The position numbers and the translations under genes are program-made. DNA of 64,000 nt, taken from assembly GCA_900540475.1 (NCBI GenBank), contig UQGG01000022.1, positions 1 through 64,000 of the forward strand. The letters run 5' to 3'. Shown one piece after another: positions 8,430 through 16,313 of the stretch (position 1 is the stretch's first letter; each line of letters starts with the position of its first letter). Source of the DNA: an uncultured Robinsoniella sp. Its GTDB lineage: Bacteria; Bacillota; Clostridia; Lachnospirales; Lachnospiraceae. The notes under the pieces are model-generated. The model saw only the letters and a list, made by a program, of their open reading frames with translations, had not been told where the DNA came from and did not search any database.

Positions 8430-9364
8430 TGGGAAAATCAAAGTACATCTGTCCCTGCTTTAAGGTTACTTACGACGATATCCGTAAGGCGGTTAATGAT
8501 GGTGCGGATTCGTTTAAAAAGGTGAAGAAAGCAACAAAGGTATCCGGGAAATGTGGACATTGTGAATGCAGGGTGAAGACGTTCACAAAGGAAATGCTGA
8601 AGGATATGGAGAAAAGAACTTGCGGTGATAATCCCCAAGGGGATAAGAAGAGTGATGGTGAAAAGAAGGCAGATAAGAGTAAAGAAAATAAGAAGTTAGA
8701 GGATAAGAAAAAAGCAGGTAAGGTATTAGCTGACAGGGATAACGATGATAAGAGGGCAGAGGACGAGAAAAAAGCAAGTGAGAAATTTGCAGATAGCGCT
8801 AAAGAAGCTAAGAGTACAGAAGGCGAGAAAAAAGTAAGCGAGAAATTGGCAGATAGAAATAAAGAAGCTAAGAGTACAGAAGGCGAAAAAAAAGAAAGCG
8901 AGAAATTGGCAGATAGCAATAAAGAAGCTAAGCGTACAGAAGGCGAAAAAAAAGTAAGCGAGAAATTGGCAGATAGCAATAAAGAAGCTAAGAGTACAGA
9001 AAGCGAGAAAAAAGCAGGCAAGAAATTAGATAGCGCTAAAGAAGCTAAGAGTACAGGAGTCAAGAAAAAAGAAGGAAAGAAATTAGCAGATAGTAATAAA
9101 GAAGCTAAGAGTACAAAAGGCAAGAAAAAAGCAGGCAAGAAGTTAGCGGACAGCGCTAAAGAAGCCAAGAATACAAAAGGCAAGAAAAAAGCAGGCAAGA
9201 AGTTAGCAGACAGCGCTAAAGAAGCCAAGAGTACAAAAGGCAAGAAAAAAACAGGCAAGGAAAAGAGTAAAGGCAAGAGTTTAATGGTGAAAAACCATAA
9301 CAACTTGAAAATGAGGGTGATTAAATTAGATGACAAAAATTATAAACTAAAAGATATCAGGTAA
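8429..9364 (+). CDS. BFD-like [2Fe-2S] protein with long Lys-rich repeat tail
   Basis: Residues 1-60 match bacterioferritin-associated ferredoxin: C8-x-C10 (YICPCFKVTYDDI) and C42-x2-C45 (GKCGHC) have the spacing of the four Fe-S ligands. BFD proteins are about 60-70 residues and donate electrons to ferritin. Here a further 250 residues follow, made of about nine 20-residue units (KEAKSTEGEKKVSEKLADSN type), ending in a non-repetitive tail of about 30 residues. The tail is very rich in K, E, A and S, low in hydrophobics and probably disordered or a single long helix. Early copies carry TEGEKK, late copies TKGKKK, so net charge becomes strongly positive toward the C-terminus. The start overlaps the ferritin stop codon. 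The tail's role is unknown; binding to DNA, RNA or the ferritin shell is only a guess. Confidence 0.85.
   Translation: MGKSKYICPCFKVTYDDIRKAVNDGADSFKKVKKATKVSGKCGHCECRVKTFTKEMLKDMEKRTCGDNPQGDKKSDGEKKADKSKENKKLEDKKKAGKVLADRDNDDKRAEDEKKASEKFADSAKEAKSTEGEKKVSEKLADRNKEAKSTEGEKKESEKLADSNKEAKRTEGEKKVSEKLADSNKEAKSTESEKKAGKKLDSAKEAKSTGVKKKEGKKLADSNKEAKSTKGKKKAGKKLADSAKEAKNTKGKKKAGKKLADSAKEAKSTKGKKKTGKEKSKGKSLMVKNHNNLKMRVIKLDDKNYKLKDIR
8701..9262 (+). repeat. about nine tandem 60-bp coding repeats
   Basis: Each unit is 60 bp and encodes a 20-residue Lys-rich segment. The central copies (about 8800-9000) are nearly identical. One copy near 9030 has lost two codons. The repeat keeps frame throughout and lies inside the ferredoxin-like gene. 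Confidence 0.92.
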
Positions 9365-9401
9365 AGATATCTAGTAAATTAGAACAGGAAAAGAAGTGGT
9401 G

Positions 9402-9426
9402 AAAAAGCTGGAGACAGCTTTTTTTC
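9402..9426 (+). terminator. intrinsic terminator of the ferritin operon
   Basis: AAAAAGCTG, a GAGA loop and CAGCTTTTTTT form a hairpin with a T run, 37 nt after the stop of the ferredoxin-repeat gene. It abuts the next frame. Confidence 0.85.
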
Positions 9427-10386
9427 TTGGCTGAGAGGAGGTTGTGGGGTATTCAGGTACAAAATACGAAGAGTTTGAAGGAGGACAGGCCTCATGGTTC
9501 CGCTTCTTTTCGCTGTGCTTTTTACGAGGCGGAGCAGGGCGAAAGTCATTTTTTAGTAAAACATCACTGGCATGATGAGATTGAAATGCTGCATTTTAAA
9601 AAAGGGAATTTTCATATGGAAATAAATATGGAGTCTTATGAAATTAGGGAGGAATGTTTTTTCTTTGTTAATCCGGGAGAACTTCATTATATTATTTCCA
9701 AGGAACTCTGTGAGGAGGATGCAGTAGTTTTTAATCCTAATTTACTGAGTTTTGAGTCTTATGACACCATGCAAAACCAGGTGATTCAGCCATTAATGAA
9801 TGGGAACCTTTGGCTGCCAAGATGTATAGAGGCATCCCGCAGGGAGTTTTCTGATATCTACATAGAATATGAACGGATTCAAAATGCTTTTCAAATGATG
9901 GAAGAAGCTCCAGAGAATACAGGTCAAAAAAATGTAAGTGTATCCGTATCTCAAATGCTGATTAAGGCATCCCTGCTCAGGATCCTTGCCCTGCTTACCG
10001 GGGAGGGATTGCTAACCAGACAGGAGAGCGGCATCAATCATCAGGTTGAGAGTATTAAGAAGGTTCTGACTTATATACGTGAGAACTACAGGGAGAGAAT
10101 TTATATTCGTGACCTGGCGGGGCTGATTAATGTTAACGAGCAGTATTTCTGCCGTTTTTTTAAGAGGGCAATTGGTAAGACACCTATGGAATATGTGAAT
10201 GAAATACGTATCCGGAGGGCTGCGGAGATGGTGGTGAATACCGATCATCTGATTATGGAAATCTGCCTGGAATGTGGTTTTAATAACCTTGGGAACTTTT
10301 TAAGGGAGTTTAAGAAGTATACGGGTACGACGCCCCGCTTGTATAAAAAGGAAAACTGCAATAGTTTTACTGATACGATTACGTAA
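9427..10386 (+). CDS. AraC family transcriptional regulator
   Basis: An N-terminal cupin sensor domain (HHWHDEIEMLHFKKGNFHMEI near residue 50, quoted in part: HHWHDEIEMLHF) is followed by the double helix-turn-helix of AraC proteins at about 215-315 (YIRDLAGLINVNEQYFCRFF and the IMEICLECGFNNLGNFLREF block). The start is uncertain. The frame opens with TTG at 9427 inside the terminator T run; a TTG at 9442 touches GAGGAGG with no gap, so a downstream non-ATG start is possible. It precedes and probably controls the oligo-1,6-glucosidase operon. Confidence 0.85.
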   Translation: MAERRLWGIQVQNTKSLKEDRPHGSASFRCAFYEAEQGESHFLVKHHWHDEIEMLHFKKGNFHMEINMESYEIREECFFFVNPGELHYIISKELCEEDAVVFNPNLLSFESYDTMQNQVIQPLMNGNLWLPRCIEASRREFSDIYIEYERIQNAFQMMEEAPENTGQKNVSVSVSQMLIKASLLRILALLTGEGLLTRQESGINHQVESIKKVLTYIRENYRERIYIRDLAGLINVNEQYFCRFFKRAIGKTPMEYVNEIRIRRAAEMVVNTDHLIMEICLECGFNNLGNFLREFKKYTGTTPRLYKKENCNSFTDTIT

Positions 10387-10500
10387 TAGAAAAGGTCAAA
10401 ATAATGAAGTTTTTGAACAAATAAATGTAGGACTTATAAGAAGTGAAATAGTATAATATGTGCTATAAGAAAAGAAAATATAATTTTGGAGGCACATAGA

Positions 10501-12168
10501 ATGCAAAAAAAATGGTGGCAGGAAAAGACGGCATATCAAATTTACCCAAAGAGTTTTTATGATTCCAATGGGGATGGAATTGGAGATATTCAGGGTATTA
10601 TCAGCAAGCTGGATTATTTACAGGATCTGGGTGTTGATATTATCTGGCTTTCTCCCATATATTCATCACCGCTGGCAGATCAGGGATATGATATCTCGGA
10701 TTACTATAACATTGATCCAAGGTTTGGCACAATGGAGGATATGGATGAACTGCTGAGGGAAGCAAAACAGCGTGGAATGTTTATTCTTATGGATCTGGTT
10801 GTAAATCATTGTTCTGATGAACATGAGTGGTTTAAGATGGCGATGAAGGATCCGGATGGGAAGTATGGGAAGTATTTTTATCTGGAGGATAAGAAGGACG
10901 GGGAACTTCCAAGCAACTGGAGGTCTTATTTTGGAGGACCATGCTGGGAGCCGCTTTCTGATACGGATAAGCTTTATCTGCATGTATTTCATAAAAAGCA
11001 GCCTGATTTAAACTGGGAAAATCCGGAAGTGCGGGAAGAGGTCTATAAGAATATAAATTGGTGGCTGGATAAAGGGCTTGCAGGATTTCGTATAGATGCA
11101 ATCATTAATATTAAAAAGGCATTGCCGTTTAAGAATTATGAGCCGGATCGAGAAGATGGCTTGAGTAATATAGCGCATATGCTGGAAGAAGCAGAAGGGG
11201 TTGGAGATTTTCTGGCCGAAATGCGGGATCGGACATTTAAAAAGTACGATGCATTTACTGTCGGGGAAGTGTTTAACGACAAAGAAGAGGAATTGCCGGA
11301 TTTCATTGGGGATAACGGATATTTCTCCAGTATGTTTGATTTCAATGAGACGATTTTTGGACAGAATGATAAAGGGTGGTATGCCCATACAGAAATCACC
11401 CCGAATGATTATAAGAAGTGCTGTTTTGATGCGCAGAAACGTGTTGCAGATATCGGATATCTTTCAAATATTATTGAAAATCATGATGAACCAAGAGGTG
11501 TCAGCCATTACATACCGGAAGGAGAGGTCTGCATTGAAAGCAAGAAGCTTTTAGGAGCTGTTAACTTTATGCTGAGAGGGCTTCCGTTTATTTATCAGGG
11601 GCAGGAGCTTGGTATGGAGAATATGGAGTTTACTTCTATAGACCAAGTGGACGATATTTCCTCACTGGAAGAGTACCGGGTTGCCCTGAATGCCGGACTT
11701 ACGCCAGAGGAAGCTTTAAAGGTTGTTTCGAAGTTCAGCAGGGATAATGCGAGAACGCCAATGCAGTGGAGTGATGATGAAAATGCAGGCTTTACAACGG
11801 GTAAGCCCTGGCTTGCTGCAAATCCTAATTATAAGAGAATCAATGCAAAAAGTCAGATTCACGATGAAAATTCCGTATTCTCCTTTTATAAACAGTTAAT
11901 TGCACTGCGTAAAAACCCGGTCTATCGGGAAGCAGTTGTATATGGTGAGTTTATACCGGAATGGGAAGACCAAAATAACCTTATGGCTTATTACCGAAAA
12001 GGGGAAGAGAAGACTTTAATGGTGATTGCCAATTTCCAGAGGGAAGGTCAGACGGTGACTTTGCCCGGAGCATATAAAGAATTATTGATTAATAATTATC
12101 CCGCTCTTGCTCAGGATGGAAATGATTTAAAGTTAAATGGATATCAGGTAGTAATTCTCGAAATTTAA
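10501..12168 (+). CDS. malL: oligo-1,6-glucosidase / alpha-glucosidase (GH13)
   Basis: A cytoplasmic GH13 enzyme of 555 residues that hydrolyses isomaltose-type or related alpha-glucosides. The N-terminus WWQEKTAYQIYPKSFYDSNG is typical. The three catalytic residues are visible at D199 (GFRIDAI), E256 (TVGEVFND) and D329 (ENHDEPR), the same spacing as Bacillus oligo-1,6-glucosidase. A trehalose-6-phosphate hydrolase cannot be fully excluded, but there is no PTS gene nearby. The ATG at 10501 is chosen because GGAGG lies 8 nt upstream; a TTG at 10486 is in frame but unsupported. TATAAT at 10452-10457 is a likely -10. It is followed by a maltose acetyltransferase gene 61 nt away. Confidence 0.9.
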   Translation: MQKKWWQEKTAYQIYPKSFYDSNGDGIGDIQGIISKLDYLQDLGVDIIWLSPIYSSPLADQGYDISDYYNIDPRFGTMEDMDELLREAKQRGMFILMDLVVNHCSDEHEWFKMAMKDPDGKYGKYFYLEDKKDGELPSNWRSYFGGPCWEPLSDTDKLYLHVFHKKQPDLNWENPEVREEVYKNINWWLDKGLAGFRIDAIINIKKALPFKNYEPDREDGLSNIAHMLEEAEGVGDFLAEMRDRTFKKYDAFTVGEVFNDKEEELPDFIGDNGYFSSMFDFNETIFGQNDKGWYAHTEITPNDYKKCCFDAQKRVADIGYLSNIIENHDEPRGVSHYIPEGEVCIESKKLLGAVNFMLRGLPFIYQGQELGMENMEFTSIDQVDDISSLEEYRVALNAGLTPEEALKVVSKFSRDNARTPMQWSDDENAGFTTGKPWLAANPNYKRINAKSQIHDENSVFSFYKQLIALRKNPVYREAVVYGEFIPEWEDQNNLMAYYRKGEEKTLMVIANFQREGQTVTLPGAYKELLINNYPALAQDGNDLKLNGYQVVILEI

Positions 12169-12229
12169 TAGATGGTAAATGCGGCGGTGAGTAATAGGTC
12201 CGTCGCTTTCTACTTAGAAAGGATATAGG

Positions 12230-12838
12230 ATGAATCAAAAAGAAAGAATGTTAAATGGTCTTCCATACAAGGCATGGCTGGATGGGCTTGCAGAGGAACA
12301 GATGGAAACCAAGAGAAAAATTTATGATTATAATTTATGCAGACCGGATGAATCGGAGAAGATGGAGCAGATGATTCGCGGAATATTGGGAAAGGCTGGA
12401 AAAAATGTGGTTTTTCTGCCACCTTTCCGCTGTGACTATGGAACAAATATTGAAGTAGGAGATAATTTTATAGCAAATTATAATTGTGTTATTCTGGATG
12501 TTGGTAAAGTTACCATTGGAAATAATACCATGTTTGGACCAAATGTATCGATTATTACAGCCGGTCATCCGATTCATCCCGATTCCAGAAATTCAGGTTA
12601 TGAATATGGGATTGGGATTACCATTGGTGACAGCGTGTGGCTGGGGTCTAATGTTGTGGTAAACCCAGGGGTTCATATCGGCAATAATGTAGTGGTTGGT
12701 TCGGGAAGCGTTGTGACAAAGGATCTTCCGGACAATGTAGTGGCAGTTGGCAACCCTTGCAGAATATTACGGGAAATTACAGAGGCGGACAGAGATTTTT
12801 ATTTCAAAGACAACAAATTTGATGTGACGGATTATTAA
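12230..12838 (+). CDS. maa: maltose O-acetyltransferase
   Basis: A 202-residue left-handed beta-helix acetyltransferase that moves acetyl from acetyl-CoA to maltose or glucose-type sugars. The N-terminal Mac domain (ERMLNGLPYKAWLDGLAEEQ) and the hexapeptide repeats (GNNTMFGPNVSI, GDSVWLGSNVVVNPGV, GNNVVVGSGSVV) are clear, with the catalytic His in TAGHPIHP. The ribosome site AGAAAGGA precedes the ATG. The position after the glucosidase, with no terminator between, suggests a two-gene alpha-glucoside operon. Confidence 0.92.
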   Translation: MNQKERMLNGLPYKAWLDGLAEEQMETKRKIYDYNLCRPDESEKMEQMIRGILGKAGKNVVFLPPFRCDYGTNIEVGDNFIANYNCVILDVGKVTIGNNTMFGPNVSIITAGHPIHPDSRNSGYEYGIGITIGDSVWLGSNVVVNPGVHIGNNVVVGSGSVVTKDLPDNVVAVGNPCRILREITEADRDFYFKDNKFDVTDY

Positions 12839-12851
12839 TGTAATATGGTGG

Positions 12852-12880
12852 TTGCATATTTTTTCAACATGTGGTAAGAT
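12852..12880 (+). promoter_or_regulatory. sigma-A-type promoter of the attenuated MATE gene
   Basis: TTGCAT (12852-12857), a 17-nt spacer and TAAGAT (12875-12880) predict a transcript start near 12887. This leaves a leader of about 175 nt before the MATE ATG at 13064. Confidence 0.6.
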
Positions 12881-12910
12881 CAATTTCAGATTATAAAAAG
12901 AGCTTTTTAC

Positions 12911-12958
12911 ATGCGTCGCCGGATGCATGTAACCAAGAGTGTTTTAAACACGCTCTAA
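12911..12958 (+). CDS. putative regulatory leader peptide MRRRMHVTKSVLNTL
   Basis: A 15-codon frame sits in the leader about 24 nt after the predicted transcript start and stops 4 nt before the terminator hairpin. It begins M-R-R-R. Arg-x-Arg near the N-terminus is a known macrolide-dependent ribosome stalling pattern in Erm leader peptides (the +x+ motif). A weak AAAGAG lies upstream. The frame spans two hairpins: 12909-12930 (ACATGC/GCATGT) and 12936-12956 (AGAGTGTTT/ACACGCTCT). Translation of it is inferred. Confidence 0.4.
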   Translation: MRRRMHVTKSVLNTL

Positions 12959-12961
12959 ATA

Positions 12962-13018
12962 AGCATCGGGCATCTATACCGTTAGGCCATTGGGTATAGA
13001 TGACTGGTGCTTTTTTTG
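12962..13018 (+). terminator. leader terminator / attenuator before the MATE gene
   Basis: A long two-part stem (AGCATC...CATCTATACC with GGGTATAGATG...GGTGCT) is followed by TTTTTTT. It lies 45 nt upstream of the MATE ATG and on the same strand, after a promoter of its own. The GGATGC in the leader (12921-12926) could pair with the GCATC at the foot of the terminator stem, giving a competing structure. Confidence 0.7.
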
Positions 13019-13063
13019 TGACAATGAAGTCGTACAAGCTCAAGGCAGAAAGGTGGTAATGTT

Positions 13064-14398
13064 ATGGAAAATAAAGGTTTGGGCAGAGTATTTGCAAAGT
13101 ATGTATCTTTGAACATTTTAAGTATGCTGGGGTTATCCTGTTTTATTTTTGTAGATACGCTTTGTGTAGCCAATGGAGTGGGGAGTAACGGACTTGCTGC
13201 ATTGAATCTTACGCTGCCGGTCTATTCGTTTATGAACGGAATTGGTTTGATGATAGGGATGGGGGGAGCGACCCGGTTTGCAATGGCTATGGGAACGGGA
13301 AATGAAAAAGCGGCGAAAGCATCTTTTACGCTTTCTGTTAAACTGGCGTTGATCTGTGGCGTGTTTTTTACACTGATTGGTCTGTTTGCATCCAGGCAAT
13401 TGGGTGCTCTGCTGGGAGCGGATGAGGCAGTTATACAGGATATGATTCCCTATATGAGGACTATTCTGCTCTTTTCCCTTGCGTTTATGGTAAATAATGT
13501 GCTGGTTTGCTTTGTAAGGAATGATGGCTATCCCCAGACGGCAATGGCGGCGATGCTCACCGGGAGTTTCAGTAATATCGTGCTGGATATTTTATTTGTA
13601 TTCGGGTTTCGGTGGGGGATGTTTGGAGCGGCATTTGCAACCGGTATTGCACCAGTCTTAAGTATGTGTGTGCTTTCTACACACATAGTCAAAGGACGCA
13701 GCCATTTTAGCCTGGTGAAAGAAAGAACGAAGTTTTCGGATGTCGCCCGGACAATTTCTCTTGGTATGTCCTCTTTTATTGGGGAACTGTCTTCAGCAAT
13801 TGTAATGCTGTTGTTTAATTTTACCATTCTGAAACTTGCCGGGAATATAGGTGTGGCTGCATATGGCGTGATTGCAAATATTGCCTTGATTGTATGCTCT
13901 ATCTTCACCGGCATTGCCCAGGGAGTACAGCCTATCATCAGCTCCCAGTACGGGAAAAAGGATTTTGGCGGTATACGTTTCGTAATGATGAGAGGGGTTT
14001 TGCTTGCAGCAGCCTGTGGGATTATCTGTTATATAGGCGGAGTGCTGATGGCAGAACCGATTGTTGGGATCTTCAATGAATCAGGGGACGCCGGGTTTAC
14101 GAAGATTGCACTGGAGGGAATCCGGATTTACTTTCTTGCTTTTATCCCTATGGGAATCAACGTGGTTATGGCAGCGGTATTGTCAGCTAAAGACCAGCCG
14201 GCGCGCTCCATGCTCATTGCGCTGTTAAGAGGTGTGATACTCAATGTGGTTTTGATCCTTGTATTTCCCAATCTGTGGAATATGACAGGGGTGTGGCTGG
14301 TTGTACCGGTTACGGAACTTATAACTGCAGCGGTATGCGGAGCGGTACAGTTTCGCAGCGGAGGCAAGGGGCGGAAGTATGCTGCTGCGAAGAACTAA
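13064..14398 (+). CDS. MATE family efflux transporter (attenuator-controlled)
   Basis: A 444-residue membrane exporter with about 12 hydrophobic segments. MATE features include FIFVDTLCVANGVGSNGLAA in the first helix pair, NNVLVCFVRNDGYPQTAM and FSNIVLDILFVFGFRWG at the end of the first half, and ISLGMSSFIGELSSAIVMLL in the second half. AAAGGTGG lies 8 nt before the ATG. The gene has its own promoter and a leader with a terminator, so expression is probably induced by relief of attenuation, possibly by a ribosome-targeting drug. The substrate is unknown. It ends 45 nt from the convergent anti-sigma gene. Confidence 0.9.
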   Translation: MENKGLGRVFAKYVSLNILSMLGLSCFIFVDTLCVANGVGSNGLAALNLTLPVYSFMNGIGLMIGMGGATRFAMAMGTGNEKAAKASFTLSVKLALICGVFFTLIGLFASRQLGALLGADEAVIQDMIPYMRTILLFSLAFMVNNVLVCFVRNDGYPQTAMAAMLTGSFSNIVLDILFVFGFRWGMFGAAFATGIAPVLSMCVLSTHIVKGRSHFSLVKERTKFSDVARTISLGMSSFIGELSSAIVMLLFNFTILKLAGNIGVAAYGVIANIALIVCSIFTGIAQGVQPIISSQYGKKDFGGIRFVMMRGVLLAAACGIICYIGGVLMAEPIVGIFNESGDAGFTKIALEGIRIYFLAFIPMGINVVMAAVLSAKDQPARSMLIALLRGVILNVVLILVFPNLWNMTGVWLVVPVTELITAAVCGAVQFRSGGKGRKYAAAKN

Positions 14399-14442
14399 CT
14401 GATTCAGGAGTAATTATGGTGCGGAAAGCTGATTCAGGAACA

Positions 14443-15636
14443 TCAATGGGAGAGGATAGATAGTTTCACATCATCAACATTAAACCCGTCTATCTTTTCC
14501 TCCTCCAGGAAACTAAGTATCTGATTAACACTACCCTGCGCTAAAATACCATAGATCTGAATGCCGTTTTCTTTGATATACGATTGGATATCCTTGTAAA
14601 ACCAGGGATCGATAGTGTTGACATTTGCCATTGCATTTAAGAATTCCCCACGGTCGGCGAGATAGCTTAAAAGTGATTCGAAGTGGGTCTGCCAGCTTCT
14701 CACGGGATCTTGATCAAGCTCCTCACGGTGGTTACCCAGGCTTAGGAATGGATAGTTTTTTTCCACTTCCTTGGAGGATTCCATCACACGTCCCCCGCCA
14801 CCGGGCTGGAATCCAACGGTTGAATTGTGAGGACCCGTCCAAACGGCTGCATAAGAAATAAATATTTTCTGGTCTTCGTCATTGTCCCACTTTTTATAAA
14901 GTTTGTCGAAGTCTTCCAGTGAGAGATTTTTTTCAAAAGTAAAATATGCCGAAACCTGAGATGATTTTGGAAGTTCCTTTAAGGCATCTGCCTGATACTG
15001 GATGTCGTCCTGTGGCTGCTTGCGGTACTCTACACCGTTTGCTTCCTGCCAGACCAGAGTACCTTCTTTAAAGGCAAAACAGTTTGCGGAAGGAAAATGC
15101 CAGAAGTTTATAAGTGAGTCGTTTCTGTCCATAAATTCTCCCCGTATTATTTTTCCGCTGAAAACAGATTCTTTACCGGTAAAATATTGGTTCTGTCGGA
15201 TTTGGATTTGATAGCTGCCAAGTCCATCTCTTACGGCTTCAGCCGTATTGGTAGCATATCCGGGGGAATGGACTTCCGTAAAGGCCATGGTATCCATCAT
15301 GAATTGTCCAAAACCGTATTGATCTGTGGGAATCCCGCTATTGGGATCATAGTAGTTTTTATTAACAATCAGGATGACGACTGCCGATATCACAAGCATG
15401 CTCAGGATGGAGATAAAAATGTTTCGGCGGATTTTACGGTTTACGTGTTTCTTTACATTTTTGATCTCAGATTCTTCTGTTTCAGAGAGGAGATCTAAAT
15501 CCAGATTTTCTCCCATCTGATCCGTATAATATTCGGTGATGCTTTCGTATTTCTCCAATTCTTCTTCTACCATCCGTTTTTCTTCCGGTGTAGCTGTGTT
15601 GGATTTGTATTTTTCTAAAAGTTCATGGAAATTCAT
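14443..15636 (-). CDS. anti-sigma factor (Sigma_reg_N / Sigma_reg_C type)
   Basis: A membrane-anchored regulator of 397 residues. The N-terminal cytoplasmic part (MNFHELLEKYKSNTATPEEK) resembles anti-sigma N-terminal domains. One membrane helix follows (NIFISILSMLVISAVVILIV, near residue 75-95) and then a large extracytoplasmic part ending in a domain with GFNVDDVKLSILSH, as in the Sigma_reg_C family. The start at 15636 has GAGGAGGG 5 nt upstream and lies inside the end of the sigma gene (14-nt overlap), so the two are coupled. It is expected to hold the ECF sigma factor inactive until an envelope signal arrives. Confidence 0.85.
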   Translation of the reverse strand: MNFHELLEKYKSNTATPEEKRMVEEELEKYESITEYYTDQMGENLDLDLLSETEESEIKNVKKHVNRKIRRNIFISILSMLVISAVVILIVNKNYYDPNSGIPTDQYGFGQFMMDTMAFTEVHSPGYATNTAEAVRDGLGSYQIQIRQNQYFTGKESVFSGKIIRGEFMDRNDSLINFWHFPSANCFAFKEGTLVWQEANGVEYRKQPQDDIQYQADALKELPKSSQVSAYFTFEKNLSLEDFDKLYKKWDNDEDQKIFISYAAVWTGPHNSTVGFQPGGGGRVMESSKEVEKNYPFLSLGNHREELDQDPVRSWQTHFESLLSYLADRGEFLNAMANVNTIDPWFYKDIQSYIKENGIQIYGILAQGSVNQILSFLEEEKIDGFNVDDVKLSILSH

Positions 15637-16126
15637 GGTATCCCTCCTCGTATAATATAGAGCGCAGCTTATCTCTGGACCTGCAGAGAGCTGTTCTGGT
15701 GGTTCCGACTGATTGCTTTGTAAAAAGAGCAATTTCTTTTAAGCTGTAATTCATAAAATAGAACATGTAGATTAATTCCCGGTAGCGGTCGGGTAATTGT
15801 AAGATACAGTGATAAAGATTTTTTGCATCTTCACTTTGAATCATTTGTTCCAGCACGTTGTCATAAGATGGGCTGCCGATATCTTCTAATGGTGCAACCG
15901 GTCTTCTTTTTTTCTGTCTTGCCTGGTCGATAAAAATATTTTTGCATACGCGCAGAAGCCAGTACTTAATGGAGTCGCTCTGGATTTCGGCACAGAGGAG
16001 GGCTTTGTAGAAAGTATCGCTGGTGATCTCCTCTGCTTCCAGCGTATTTTTACATAGAGACAGAGCATATAAATATATTTCGTGATAATAAGTTTTGTAT
16101 ATTTGTTCCAGGTCATCCTTTTTCAC
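15623..16126 (-). CDS. ECF-type RNA polymerase sigma factor
   Basis: A 167-residue sigma-70 family protein with region 2 (YKTYYHEIYLYALSLCKNTLEAEEITSDTFYKAL, seen around residues 10-45) and region 4 (LPDRYRELIYMFYFMNYSLKEIAL, residues 110-150). Regions 1 and 3 are absent, as in ECF factors. The start codon is GTG, with AGAGGA just upstream. It overlaps the anti-sigma gene by 14 nt. An AAC-N16-CGT promoter lies upstream, which suggests autoregulation. Confidence 0.9.
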   Translation of the reverse strand: MKKDDLEQIYKTYYHEIYLYALSLCKNTLEAEEITSDTFYKALLCAEIQSDSIKYWLLRVCKNIFIDQARQKKRRPVAPLEDIGSPSYDNVLEQMIQSEDAKNLYHCILQLPDRYRELIYMFYFMNYSLKEIALFTKQSVGTTRTALCRSRDKLRSILYEEGYHEFP

Positions 16127-16159
16127 AGTTCCTCTTTTCCCTCCTTCCCGTTCACTTAA

Positions 16160-16187
16160 TAAACGTTTTCAGCCGCAAAAGGTTACA
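16160..16187 (-). promoter_or_regulatory. likely autoregulatory ECF promoter
   Basis: On the minus strand TGTAACC (16187-16181), then 16 nt between AAC and CGT, then CGTTTA (16165-16160). AAC at -35 and CGT at -10 is the classic pattern recognised by many ECF sigma factors. It lies 34 nt before the sigma GTG. Confidence 0.55.
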
Positions 16188-16221
16188 CATTTTTCTATAT
16201 TTATTAAATTTCCATAAAAAT

Positions 16222-16264
16222 TTTATACCCATACCCTTATTTTTATAGTAAAATAAATCTGTTG
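16222..16264 (+). promoter_or_regulatory. promoter-like element A before the NCS2 permease
   Basis: TACCCA (16226-16231), 17 nt, TAAAAT (16249-16254), followed by AAATCTGTTG. Nearly the same block occurs before the histidine kinase at 17757-17800. The shared text outside the -10 suggests a common regulator. Confidence 0.45.
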
Positions 16265-16313
16265 TAAATTTAGTGACTGAAGAGTTGCCAAGAAACTACT
16301 AAAGGAGAAAGAA

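Noticed and set aside
8701..9262. Regular repeats that could be taken for a CRISPR array
   Set aside because: The units are contiguous, in frame and coding, with no unique spacers. The same holds for the 36-bp array at 40408-40655. No cas genes are present.
8470..9336. A 288-codon open frame on the minus strand, rich in Leu, Phe and Ser
   Set aside because: It is the mirror of the Lys-rich repeat gene. The repeat has no stops on the other strand by composition. The frame has no ribosome site and crosses the conserved ferredoxin domain.
16188..16313. Possible purine riboswitch before the nucleobase permease
   Set aside because: The conserved purine aptamer core and a following terminator were not found in this leader.
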